Shown: piece after piece, positions 47,601 to 59,600 of the stretch
How positions within the stretch are numbered: position 1 is the first letter of the stretch
Layout of the letters: each line of letters begins with the position of its first letter
NCBI RefSeq assembly: GCF_032854445.1
Contig: NC_088301.1
Span: 8,242,281 to 8,306,280 of the forward strand
Direction of reading: 5' to 3'
DNA from: Liolophura sinensis
Lineage: Eukaryota > Mollusca > Polyplacophora > Chitonida > Chitonidae
Length of the DNA stretch: 64,000 nucleotides
Position numbers and translations under genes: made by a program
Notes under the pieces: generated by a model
The model's database searches: none
What the model saw: only the letters and a program-made list of their open reading frames with translations
Told to the model about the DNA's origin: nothing

Positions 47601-50600
47601 AGAGGGCAGGATGTATCACAAGTCACCATAGCCTGACAATGGATTGCTCAGTGCTAGGCTTATCCAAGTATCCACAGTGACAAACAAGGAAGTATCGAGA
47701 CTGCTAGTTCTTCTAATGGAAGGAGAGTGTGTTCTTTATTTTTCTTATGGATTCGAAAAGGTGAAGGATTCTACACATCAGCTATCATTTTCTCTTTTGG
47801 CATGTTCCACTGGTGACTTTTTGTGTAACTTTGGCCTGTCTACAACAGTTCTTGCACGACTTCACTGGGAGAGTAGAAGTGGTTAGTTTATTCTATGATA
47901 ATCACTGTGTTTAGTTATGAGGATGAGATCCAGGAACATGTGACTGTGGCTGTATCCATATTTGGAGAACGTCAGTATTAAAGTCAAGGGAATCTTTAAT
48001 TTTCACACTCTTGATCTGATTTTCTGCTGATAACATATAAAATTCACAGAAAATATATTCATTCAAATTTTTACTTATCCAATATGCTAATTATTCAAAT
48101 TCTACACATGTACATTTATCAACAACTAAGCTAGCATATAAGGCCAATAGACAAATTCTTGTGATTTGAGTAAAAGACAAGACCACTTCCATTTTGTGTA
48201 GTGCTGAATAGGTGCTAGAGCAAGTCATGGTTCACTCACTGAATATCACTGGCTTTGCAGGGGAAAAAAAGAAGGATACCTGTACCAATCTCAGCTACTT
48301 GGTTAATTAGATAGACTGAGGCATCAGTTTTAAATACCAAACATGCAACCCGCACATCTTAGTGCAAGTTTAGAGGTATGAAGAGCTGTGCAGAAGTTTA
48401 AAGGTGACTGGGCTGTTTAGGTTGATACCAGATAAATATTCAATTTAACGTCGACCTTAAATTTGCCTAAATACCAATCCTGAGACATTTTTTTGCATTT
48501 TGAACTTGAGATAAACTTTTGTTTCGATCAAGCTAACACTTTTCTTATGTAAGCCAGAATGACTTGCAAACTGGCAACTGCTTCGGTTACAGAACTAATG
48601 ACACATCTGTACCATCATCATAAATTCTACCCAGTATAAAGCTGGAAATATGTTCCTGCACCTTTCATTTCAAGCTGAGCATCCCTGCAAATGGATGGAT
48701 CCAACACATCCGATGCCCTACCACCCCTTCTTGTCATATTACATGTACTTTACATCAAATGGTCATGACATCACAGACAGATTGAACACTAGTAACCAAT
48801 ATGTGGGAATCAATGCGTGGTCAGTGGTGTGTGAAATGCTCAGAGAAGTCTACTGCCCTCTGTGTGAAGCAGAAAAATCGAGAAACCCTGCTCCCTAATG
48901 AAATATGATTAGAGAGTTTGCTTTGAAAGTGTTTCTGTTTTGTGATATGATTAACAGTTGTAGTATTTTTGATGATGCTTTGTATGTTAGTTCAGTAGCA
49001 TTTGCAGCATTTGCGACTAGAGTGGGATAAGTGAAGGAATACTGGTCAACTGACTAATGGCCAACTGGTTGAATAGTAGTGAGTCACCTGGTCTAGTAGT
49101 TCAAAGTTATCTGGTTTGACACCAACAGTGCACAATTTTACAAAATAAGATAAGATCTCTTGGGGGTTAACATGTAGTTATTCTGCTGATTCACACAATT
49201 TTCTGTAGTTTGAATCATGTTGTGTTCAGCGAGCTCTGTTTCCACACGACAGTCACACAAGTGACCACTGATCAACCGGAAATCGATCTTCTAAACTTTT
49301 TTGTAGTAGCTTTATAACTGGTGAATTCAGCCAGAAAACATTTTTAATTTTGGAAGCTCAAACCAGGTAGGCTGAGAAAGGTTCTGTGAATGGCTCCACC
49401 CAACACAAACTCAAAGGACCAAATTCAAAGCAAATTATAAAATTTGTTTATTGCAGAAGTTTTGTATGTTGATAAGTGTAAGGCAGGCCGCACAGAAACA
49501 TACTAAGGCACAATATATCTAAGTATTGCATCAAACCCATATTAACTATGCATATATCTCTAAATTCCTGTTGTCGTACTTGCAGTGATGTCTAAAAAGA
49601 TCCATTTCAAGTCACAGATATCTTTTATCAGACTTTAACAGCTATTGGCAGATCTAAAAGCTGGTCAACATTTTCACCTCGTCCAGCTAGCCATTTTTCT
49701 TTTCATGCTTGCACTTAAAAAAATAACCTAGCATGAGTACCATTTTTTGGAGCTGTAGTTGCTGACAATGAAGTCATGGCATTCTGCTGCATTGGTAACC
49801 TCCAGGGGGGTAAGAAGTAACACTGGCAAAACAGCTATCTGTTCTATCCAAAACAGACAAAATTCTCAAATATTTTAACTAAGGGGAAACAAGCAGTCCA
49901 GAAATTTACAGTGCATCAACAACCTAAGCTGTCCGTACGGCAGTATTACCCAATCAGTGAACCTTCACTCTTCAGTTTGGAGACAAATCTTGGACCAATT
50001 CCCTGAATTGCGCATGTGTAACCTACACTCATTCAGCAGATCGTTCTGAAAACTTGATTGATAAATCTTATATTCTTAGTAAATGCACAGCAGTATTGAT
50101 AAGGACGTGCAGATCACATTAGAAGATGTGTGATCAAACATTCAACTGTCTTGTGAGATCTCGCAGGAAATACAAGTACCGGTAGTATAGAAAATTGTAT
50201 GAATCGTAAGAAGTCAACCAACCTGTACTGTAGTTACACTAGATACAAGGAATCCTGAAAAATATATTTCTATAAAACCAGATGATAAAACCGTTGGACC
50301 AGTTGTCTTGGGTCAGTTAACTAGATACCAAGTGAAGTCTAGTGGTCCTGGAGAAACTTTCAACTTTAGGTTCTCTGTGTCTCAATTCATTTAAAACCCC
50401 CGTCCATTTGTATGGCAACAATAGGCCTGGACTCCTACTCTTTACTATAACCGTGGTGTTCTTTACAAATCTTTGTAACTTCTAACCACATGCAGTGCTG
50501 ACGTGCCTGCCCGGCTGGGCAAGTCCATTTCTTTTGCTGATCAGTTCAGTCTAAAGCATCAGAAGTCAGTAATGTTATTCACTGAAACACAACTTCTTTG

Positions 50601-52258
50601 GCATGGCATTAAGCAACAACCAAACAGGCAACTAAGTAAATAAGTTTATTGAAGCAAATCGTCTGCCTAAGCAAACTAAAACAAACCCTCATATAAAATG
50701 GCTGTCACAATAACCTAGAGAACAAAACTATTTGTACTCTTCACAATCTGGAACTTTTTGTTATACACACCTTCAAGAATACAACCCGGGGGAATGTCCC
50801 CTTTTACAGAGAATTTACTTCCGTCCCTCGGTTGACTGCAACGCTTTTAAAGTCGTCACATCATTGTTGTCAAGACAAATTATAAAGACCTGCTCGGAAA
50901 GGCCAATAGAAACCCGTGGGCTTCAAAATCAACTACTACAAATAAGGAATACAACCAATACAAGTGACAACGGCAGTCTTGGAAGGTAACCTTTCCATGG
51001 GCGACTAAAGTGGAATACGGATGTGAACCCGACACACTTAAATACATCATGTCCTTCATTTGCCTTCAATACACCCACGTCAAGCTTTGTTCCGACCCTA
51101 ATGAACAGAACTTAAAAAATGATCCTTTCATTCATGGTTGCAGTTCATACCTCAAGCCCTCTCTGGAGGCCCATGAAAAAAAGGAGATATTTTTGATTTA
51201 CTCTTGCATAAATTCACAGTTTACAGAGGATACATCTTTGTTTGGTCTCTGTCTTAAATATGATTGAATCCTTGATATAAACTATCTTTGTAAAAGACAT
51301 GTTTACTACTGTGTTTCACCTAAAGTTTAGTGTGTTAAAATGTACTTTCAGAAGTACACAACGAAAAAGGCTTTAAAATGATGCCAAAATTTTTTTCTTT
51401 TTTTTTCTGACAAGAAATTATCATGCTTCACAAGAAACTCTTGTTGGCCCTCTAGGGTGGTTGAATCAATGATAATCACACAAAATGTGTCACTTGAAGA
51501 ATAATAAACTTTAGGTGAAATACAGTCATTTATTTGACGAGTGTTTTACGCCGTACACAAGAATATTTCACTCATACAACAGCAGATAGCATTATTGTGA
51601 GGAAACCTCAAGACCTTCCACAGATTGCTCGCAGCATTTCCTACATGCCACAGGAAAGGAAGCCAGAATGAACTGGACCTGAACTGATCACGATCTGAAA
51701 GGCGCCTGGTCCACTGATTTGCAGTGGCTCGCTAACTGGCTTGGCCATGGTGGACCCTACCAGGCATATATGTTAACTATCTGTTGCTGGAAACTTACTT
51801 CCTGCTATGTATTTTCACTTTAAAATTTCAGGGCAACTGAAAATATTTCAGGGCAAACAGATTTAAGATGCTGGTTGCCCAGATGGCAACCACCTGAAAA
51901 AGATTAAAAGTTACACCACTGCACATGTCATTACCAACAACAACATCAACAGGCCCAACTGGTCGCTTGCCAATTTGTCATAGGCAGTTTATCAATTTTT
52001 AAAACAATTTCACTAAATTATGAAACAGTCGATTAGCAAAATGACGAGACTTGGTTCTTGTTACTTGGGTTTTACAGCACATGTATAAGGATCCATGTAT
52101 ATGACACGGCCATGAACTGAAGACAAGGCACGACAAGAAACATGTTGTTGTTGTTTTCTGCAATATCAATTCAACAAAGCAGGCATACTTACGCTGGATT
52201 CATTGTCGATCTCGACTTTGAAGGTTTGCTGTTGTAATGTCTTCAGTGTAATTAACAT
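38649..52258 (-). CDS. RAD23: RAD23 homologue: UBL-UBA ubiquitin receptor and XPC partner
   Basis: Nine in-phase coding exons: 52193-52258, 46923-47004, 46198-46277, 44773-44924, 44232-44490, 43644-43866, 42630-42760, 41436-41612, 38649-38777 (about 432 residues; human paralogues are roughly 360-410). Domains: N-terminal ubiquitin-like (1-76, starting [18 protein letters not shown] and ending [10 protein letters not shown]); UBA1 (about 169-213, [20 protein letters not shown]); Gln/Pro/Thr-Gly linker; XPC-binding/STI1 (about 288-348, [20 protein letters not shown]); Gly-rich linker; UBA2 (from about 382, [20 protein letters not shown]). The family delivers ubiquitinated proteins to the proteasome and stabilises XPC in nucleotide excision repair. 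Exon 9 as written has one extra C near its start and one missing C near its end, so UBA2 reads in a shifted frame. The two cancel out, and an assembly error is likely. Intron 1 is about 5.2 kb. Confidence 0.95.
38907..38932. repeat. (GTAT)n microsatellite
   Basis: gtaggtatgtatgtatgta; lies in the last RAD23 intron. Confidence 0.85.
38980..39077 (-). mobile_element. Fragment of SINE family 2
   Basis: tacactgtttctccttgtgg and gtatcatgccaaaaacacc resemble the centre of the copy at 45208-45526. It is interrupted at its right end by the SINE at 39078. Confidence 0.45.
39078..39193 (-). mobile_element. Truncated family-1 SINE with target-site duplication
   Basis: Reverse SINE tail (ttatttggttggtgttttat, then actcaagaatatttcactta) and part of the body. 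The sequence ccattcaaaatat is duplicated at 39065-39077 and 39194-39206, so this short copy inserted as such. Confidence 0.85.
39240..40180 (-). pseudogene. Second decayed Tc1-like transposase, split by a SINE
   Basis: Minus-strand blocks: [20 protein letters not shown] (near 40100), ARLQ-stop-SRQH with the W-N region, [10 protein letters not shown] (near 39860), and beyond the SINE at 39509-39772 a block [13 protein letters not shown] (near 39310-39355) that matches the usual third catalytic region. There are several stops and frame switches. It lies in the last intron of RAD23 on the same strand. Confidence 0.6.
39509..39772 (-). mobile_element. Near full-length family-1 SINE inside a Tc1 remnant
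   Basis: The reverse copy runs from the tail (tttatttattttatttgatt) to the head (cttggcccctgaggcccc). tgcacatata is duplicated at 39499-39508 and 39773-39782. Confidence 0.88.
40255..40395 (-). mobile_element. Fragment of SINE family 2
   Basis: gtattcttgctctaacctct, caacaacaagtaccactttt and agtctttggtatgaact match the middle of the copy at 10024-10329. It lies in the last RAD23 intron. Confidence 0.55.
45208..45526 (-). mobile_element. SINE family 2, second long copy
   Basis: tcatatgacgacgaggagtc at the tail side, agcaacaagtaccattttt in the centre, and agtttgatccctggtttccc at the B-box side. It lies in RAD23 intron 3. The tRNA-like head is lost or diverged. Confidence 0.7.
46108..46650. repeat. 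Two poly-C tracts flanking RAD23 exon 3
   Basis: Runs of ten and about sixteen C residues at about 46121-46130 and 46632-46648. On the transcribed strand these are G runs in introns either side of the exon at 46198-46277. Confidence 0.7.
51519..51765 (-). mobile_element. Diverged full-length family-1 SINE in RAD23 intron 1
   Basis: Tail side tcatttatttgacgagtgt and caagaatatttcactcatac; middle ccttccacagattgctcgc; B-box side tgaactggacctgaactgat; head side gcttggccatggtggaccct. Confidence 0.7.
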
Positions 52259-52359
52259 TTTGCCGACAATGTATCGAATGCGAGTGAGTAACACGGTATA
52301 AGTACACAGAATTTGAACACAAGGCAATCAGCTAACTCATTCTAGGTAGCCATTAACGG

Positions 52360-52367
52360 TGACGTCA
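52360..52367 (-). promoter_or_regulatory. CRE/ATF palindrome in the RAD23 upstream region
   Basis: TGACGTCA about 100 bases upstream of the RAD23 ATG. A nearby imperfect palindrome (ttgcgcatggttgcgcaa, about 52444-52461) may also be a factor site. The 1.4 kb between the RAD23 and TRMT13 starts is the divergent control region. Confidence 0.5.
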
Positions 52368-53446
52368 CGAGGGCGACAGGGAACTCTCCAGGTGCCAGAG
52401 TTGTTGTTTAGCCAAACCGCTCTGACTCCGAAGACAATTACGTTTTGCGCATGGTTGCGCAAAGAACAACATTGATTTATTTCATGGGGCAGATAACAGC
52501 AATATAGCTTTGAAACAATGCGTTCATATTCTTTTCGATGTGTCTTTCTTGGTTGACGATTCCCTCCAAATTCCGACAAGGGCAAGGAAAGCCTCGCTTC
52601 CGTGGAGAGGGCTTATCACAGAGTTGTTTCCCCTTGCGGGATTTTGTGCTCTGAGCTGGTACAAGACATGTGGCTGTCAAATTTCATATTTTACTAGGGC
52701 GCTTGAGTGTCTGTACTTATTCTTGGCCTGTTCACCCCTTAATTCTGCTGAAAGAATTGCATCTCAAATTAATGTCTACCAGGCTTTAGGTCAGATAAGG
52801 CTGATCGTCTTGGTGTTCTTGTCACCACGATTTCTCTTGCTGTCTTGGGCTAAATTTGGCATTTCATTTTAAGTTTAACACCAGACTTTCTGTTTGACAA
52901 GCCTACTCGTATCACGGTCACCCGTTGTTAAATGATGTACAAAGGCTATTTTGCAATGGCCTGATTACATGTGAAACGAAAGATTCATCATGTAAGGTAA
53001 TCCTTCAATTTAACGCCGGCATGTTTTCCCCTACTTGCACACGTCATTATGAAATTTCACATCAACTTCGCCTTGTGCATGTATTTTTGTTCCAGCTGCT
53101 CTTACTTTTCATTCATAAATTGTCTGGTGGACTTCGGTTTTGATAGCTTACACTCTCCTGTATTTTTGCATTTAATACAGCAATTTTAGAAATTCACCCG
53201 GGCATTGGCGTTGCTGGTGGAGCGCTTTTCTGAAGAAGAAGAAGAAAAAATATATTTTCATGTTGACGCGTAGCTACAAATATAGCATATCCTTCACATG
53301 AACTTGAAGCTGATAAAATGTTGTGTAAGCCATAAACCATCCACTGTTAGTAATAGTGAGTATATTGGCAGTGAGAGAGGAAAACCTAATATTGGTGGAA
53401 CTGAATGTTTTCATTGAATTCAAACCAGTTTGTATGAGGTACTTAC
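52368..53446. other. Divergent spacer between RAD23 and TRMT13
   Basis: A plus-strand open frame at 52510-52872 has no recognised domain and no splice support. A 5' non-coding exon of TRMT13 is probably here, because a tttgccag acceptor precedes its ATG exon. Confidence 0.4.
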
Positions 53447-53497
53447 ATACTGGGTAGCCACTTGTAGTTTGTCCAAAAGATCTGTTAATTCTTTTAG
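53447..53497 (-). other. Candidate orphan 17-codon exon antisense to TRMT13
   Basis: Minus strand: acceptor attctag, then 51 bases encoding LKELTDLLDKLQVATQY in one open frame, then a near-perfect donor (tat|gtaagt). Phase is 0 at both ends. The heptad-like leucines suggest a coiled coil. No partner exon was found, so this could be chance or an exon of an overlapping gene. Confidence 0.3.
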
Positions 53498-53651
53498 CTA
53501 GAATGAATGTGCAGGTGTTAATATAACATTTGTAACTTATGATGAAACTCTTGTGAATATTATCATCTGATTGTTCAATTTATCAATTGTTGTTGTTGTT
53601 TTGGGGGTTTTTTTTGCCAGTGGGAAGGCCAGTGACCAGTTTGTAATCACC

Positions 53652-56600
53652 ATGACAGATTCCATGATGACTACAATGTCAGGCTCTCCAGTTGATAAGA
53701 TCTCACCTCATGCTGAACCTACTGATGTCTGTGACACACCTCTGCAACCAAAAGATGGACAGTGTGCCTTTTATGTGCTAAGGAAGAAAAGATTTTGTCG
53801 ATTTCCTCCTCATTCTGGCAAGAGATACTGCGCAGAACATGCTGTTTTTGCTGGGGTAAAAGTTTTTATCTGAATGGCTTAAGAGAAAAGGCCTGTAACA
53901 ATCGAAGTAGGCATCACTAAATAGACGACTCAAAATTTTTCATGAATATACATTTGTTGAATTTTTCAGATTTTTGAATTCTGTCATATTTGAATTCTGA
54001 GGTGGGTTTTATGAACCATACTATCAGAGGTTAGAAACTCTGATGTCACAGGAAATTTTTTCAACTCATGACACTGAACATGACACTGAATGTTGCAATA
54101 ACTCTTTTTACCCATGAATGAAAGATTACTGAAATAATGTTCCCAATCATTTCTTCCTTTTGGTGAACATCAGGAAAAAAAGTGATGTGACATCAGAGTT
54201 CCTAGATACCAGTGCCGTCAGTATGGTTCATAAAGCCCACCATAATTTTCAAATATTTGAATGCCTCTCAACACCCTTAAAAAAAAATCTAAAAAAATAA
54301 ATGAAAGTGGTTTATGCATAGTTTTCAGTTGTGTGTATGATGAACCTTACTCCATATTTTAGCTTTCTTTTGTTTTAAGCTATCTGATTTGTACATGTAG
54401 AATTGCATGCAAAAACAAAGTAAATTGTTGCTTATACTGTAACCCATGAAAGAGCAGTGGATTAAGATATCTTAATCTTAGCTTTTGCTTAACACAGTTG
54501 TGGAGTAAAATATTCTATTCAGTGAACTTTTCAGAAATTTTCCTTGTTTGTTACATTTTGAAATTTAGATCTTCCTACATCCAGAAACAAGGGGATAGTC
54601 ATCTTTAAAACAATGTGATAGCCATGTGCATGTATATGTAGTAAGATGACCATGTCCCAGTTGATTGTAACAGTTTTATTGCAGTAAAAGAGTGCTCCAT
54701 TTTGAAATCTTTCAGATGGTAAGGATTTAATTTTTCCATTGCATTTAGAGAGTGCTTGCCAGTCTGTGATAACCAGTCATGATATTTAGTGTTCCAAGAC
54801 TTGTAATTTTATCATGATCATGTTTTTATTTGTGTGCTACAGGTTGATCTGGGAAGAAAGAGAGTGCAGTGCCCTCTGAACCCAAAACAGTAAGTACAAG
54901 TAAATATTCATATTAATCATGAACTGAAAGATTGGAAGGAAAGTGTGATGATTGAGTAACCATGATACAGAGATGATTTAGTTGTAAGAGTGTTGATATA
55001 CCCACTCCATACCCGATATACCTGTGATGATTGAGTAACCATGATACAGAGATGATTTAGTTGTAAGAGTGTTGATATACCCACTCCATACCCGATATAC
55101 CTGTGATGATTGAGTAACCATGATACAGAGATGATTTAGTTGTAAGAGTGTTGATATACCTACTCCATACCTGATATACCTGTGATGATTGAGTAACCAT
55201 GATACAGAGATGATTTAGTGGTAAGAGTGTTGATATACCCACTCCATACCTGATATACCTGTGATGATTGAGTAACCATGATACAGAGGTGATTTAGTGG
55301 TAAGAGTGTTGATATACCCACTCCATACCTGATATACCTGTGATGATTGAGTAACCGTGATACAGAGATGATTTAGTGGTAAGAGTGTTGATATACCCAC
55401 TCCATACCCGATATACCTGTGATGGTTGTGTAACCATGATACAGAGATGATTTAGTGGTAAGAGTGTTGATATACCCACTCCATACCTGATATACCTGTG
55501 ATGGTTGTGTAACCATGATACAGAGATGATTTAGTGGTAAGAGTGTTGATATACCCACTCTATACCTGATATACCTGTGATGATTGAGTAACCATGATAC
55601 AGAGGTGATTTAGTGGTAAGAGTGTTGATATACCTACTCCATACCTGATATACCTGTGATGATTGAGTAACCATGATACAGAGATGATTTAGTGGTAAGA
55701 GTGTTGATATACCCACTCCATACCTGATATACCTGTGATGGTTGTGTAACCATGATACAGAGATGATTTAGTGGTAAGAGTGTTGATATACCCACTCCAT
55801 ACCTGATATACCTGTGATGATTGAGTAACCATGATACAGAGGTGATTTAGTGGTAAGAGTGTTGATATACCCACTCCATACCTGATATACCTGTGATGAT
55901 TGAGTAACCATGATACAGAGATGATTTAGTGGTAAGAGTGTTGATATACCTACTCCATACCTGATATACCTGTGATGATTGAGTAACCATGATACAGAGA
56001 TGATTTAGTGGTAAGAGTGTTGATATACCCACTCCATACCCGATATACCTGTGATGATTGAGTAACCGTGATACAGAGATGATTTAGTGGTAAGAGTGTT
56101 GATATACCCACTCCATACCTGATATACCTGTGATGATTGAGTAACCGTGATACAGAGATGATTTAGTGGTAAGAGTGTTGATATAATCACTCCATACCTG
56201 ATATACCTGTGATGATTGAGTAACCATGATAAAGAGGTGATTTAGTGGTAAGAGTGTTGATATACCTATATTCATTAAACAGGATACTTCCATGGTTCAT
56301 CCAAAGTTATGTCTCTTGACTGCCTACATGCCTGGTGTCTTTGGCTATATACTTTAGTGAGACAGTGCAGTAAAATACCAACATTGGAGAAAAATCAGGG
56401 GTCAAATATTTAGTCATTCACTGATTTTTAAGAGTTCATAATGAAAGAAGATGACCTCAAACTTTTAATTTTGCAGAAATGTAGTTTTGTGAAACACATG
56501 CATTCAGAATTTTCAACACTTAATATATGATTGTTTGTTCTATATTACCCACTTGGGGGTAAAATGTAATGTATTTTACAGTATATGATTTAAATAAATT

Positions 56601-59600
56601 TAAGTGATTTAAACTAAAGTTAAAGGCCACAAATGAGTGAAGTACTTGTGTAAAAGAGTAAGTATATCATCAGTTTTTTCTGAATAATTTTTTAAAAAAT
56701 TTGGATAAACATGGTACATGTCAGTGTTGTCATTTGTGTCACAGCTGTTTTTTTTTTTTCAAAGTGGCTGTCTTCCTTTTTGTCTTTTCAGCACCTGTTA
56801 CGAAGACAGCTTGCATAAGCATCTCAAGAAATGTGTAAAAATGGCAAAGAATATAAATGTGAGAACCTTGATTCTTTTCTCCTATGTTCATTAAGAAAAC
56901 TTCAAAATCCCTGTAATATTGCTGTTGCTGAAATATGCTTTTTATTAAATAAATTGGTAACAGTGAAGGTAACCAGCCAGTGGTGTTTAAACTTTCCACA
57001 AGCATTCTAGTATCATTCAGCAGTCTACTGGGGGGTTTCCTGGACACCATTTTAGTCTTGTATTGCTAATCAATGAAAAAAGGTCAAAACTAGACCCAAT
57101 GTATGTATACATGTAGTTCAATGCATTGATATAGTATCCCAGATAATGTTTGAATAGTATACCTTTTTGTTCTAAGCAGACAAAGTTGAGAAAATGAAAA
57201 GCATCACTATCCTGTTTTAACCTTTTTTTTTGTTTTGTATGCTGTATTATAGGAGTGAGTTATGTCTATAGCCTGAAAAAATACATGTAGGTCTTTCTGC
57301 AGACCTCATTGGTTTTGCCTTTTAGCCATACACTTGTATACATACTCATATATTATATCTTTTAGAGTGATTGTGCATGGCTTTCCATTGATCAATACAT
57401 GGTCACATGATCGATGTACAAATGCATCATTTAAAGTATTAACTGAGCAAGTACAATGGTTTTTTTTCCAGTGTAATGAAAGATATTATCCATGCTGAGA
57501 ATGGGATATCAGAAATTGTCAGCTCTTACAAATGATCTCATCCTTCAGCATGAAAACCAGTGTTTGTCTGAAAAACCATTTCTGTTTATACAAGTGCAGT
57601 GCCCGTTTATACAAGTGCAGTGCCCATTTATACAAGTGCAGTGCCCGTTTATACAAGTGCAGTGCCCGTTTATACAAGTGCAGTGCCCGTTTATACAAGT
57701 GCAGTGCCCGTTTGTGACGACATCCTAATTTCCTAAGCTGCATAGGCAATAATAATGCAATTTTCCAAATTAATACTCAACACTACAGCTATCTTGGATT
57801 CTGGGCAATACACCTGGCAATTAAATCAGATGAAAGGCTGTGGAAAATATTGAAGGACAGGTATTCAGCGATTCCTTCTTTTATTATCAACTGATGATGA
57901 TGACGACTTTTGTAGGAAGTTTTGTAATCCACTGGACTAGTGTTGTTATTTGTTCAATCTGTAGCTGTTTCTGTTTTCAGATATACTATGAGGAAGGAAT
58001 CAATGCTGGTGATGCTGATGGTGATGATGTCCCTGAGCAGAAAGTGAGTGATGTTTTTCACTGCTGACTAGTCATTTTGATTTTCCTCATCAAGGTAAAG
58101 AGTTCAAATCTGGCTTATGATGATTAGCATCGAAAATGGCTTCATTTTTTCATTTGAATTCTTTCTGTATGTTAATTGATACATGTAAAATGTTTTAAGT
58201 AACACAGCGGTGTTTTTGTAAGGTGAACATGCACTGTGAACTGTGTATATTCAGTCTCTTGTTTTTGTTTTGTTTGTTTCTGAAAGTTTACAGTCAAGCA
58301 AGCCACAAGGGAGGAGGTTCTAGAATTCATTAAGAGGGTGAATCAGTTACATAAAGGTACAAGTATAAAGATGCAGGATGTTCTGTATGAATTTTAGGCC
58401 ATATTCAATTTGAATTTTTTGAAGGTTCTGACCTTGGTAAAGGTTAATGCTGAATTCCCGGCATAAAGTTCAAACCAAAGTGTAGTTTTGTATAGAGTTC
58501 CAGATTAAAAGATTGAATGAGATTTAAATGTAAGTTTCTCACTTTAACACAGAGTGAAGATAAAATTAGGATTGAATCAGAGTTTTGGTACATGTGCAGA
58601 TATAATTTGGTACATGAGATAGGCCATGCATTGAATATTTTTCTGTAAACCTAAAATATACTCTCCAAAATTTGTAAAAATATATGGTTATTTGTTTGGA
58701 TTTGTTTTCTGTTGCCAGTCAGTCTGTTTGGAAAACATTTGGGATTTCTGTAAATGTTACACAAAACAGAACATGGTTATTAAATAAGGTTTGAAAATAA
58801 CATTGGACCTGAAATAAAATTTTAATTGAAAAAGTCCAAATTAAGGTGAACTAATCGCGTTAAATTAGATACAGTTTTCAAAAAAATATTTTATGCATTT
58901 TGTCATACATGTATTTCATGGAATTTGACCGTGACTTGATGTTACCTCTGGATCATTTGGTTTCAGAATATATTGGTGATATAACCCTGGAAGATCTAAC
59001 CCATGAATCTCTAAAGGAGGAGTTATCTGCCCCAAGCTATGGTTTTAAAGTGATGAGACAGAGGAGACAACAGGTTAGAGTGTATTTGTTGTTTTCAAAA
59101 AAACATTTTTTAACTTTGGGTACATTTCAAACCATTTGAATTTACAGCCTAGAAATTATTAGCGCAAAATAGTGTAGAAATTACACATATGAATGAAACA
59201 TAACCAAAAAAAATAGCACCATGAGAATGGAATAATTAAGCTTTTCTCTGAAATTTGTACAGAAAATCCAGTCTACATCACTTATTTTTAGGATGAAACA
59301 AGTCGTGTTTACTATATTCTCACTGTTGTGTGTGTCTTTTACATGTATACATGGCATTGAACCTGTATATAAATCTGGGCCCTAGCTTGCTGATAAGTTA
59401 GGCCACAGCTACTTGAAGCATTGATCCTGTGGTTGGCCTCCTGGCCGGTGAGATCTCAGTCTTATAACTTAGTACTTCAGTGCAGCTCAGTTAAGTCAGA
59501 TTGTTGGCCAGGTATTACTACCTTGTTGTAAAGCCATGTAATAAACATAGCCAAACAATGCTGTTAACAAAACCACACAATGCACTGGTACCTTCAGTTG

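Noticed and set aside
52510-52872. 120-codon plus-strand frame in the RAD23/TRMT13 spacer
   Set aside because: No domain and no splice support. It could overlap a TRMT13 leader but is not convincing as a protein.
55057-56293. Series of 61-codon minus-strand frames
   Set aside because: Each is the same stretch of the 79-base minisatellite inside a TRMT13 intron.
57492-57749. Open frames on both strands with 7-residue repeats (FIQVQCP and others)
   Set aside because: Product of a 21-base tandem repeat in an intron; no start, splice or domain support.
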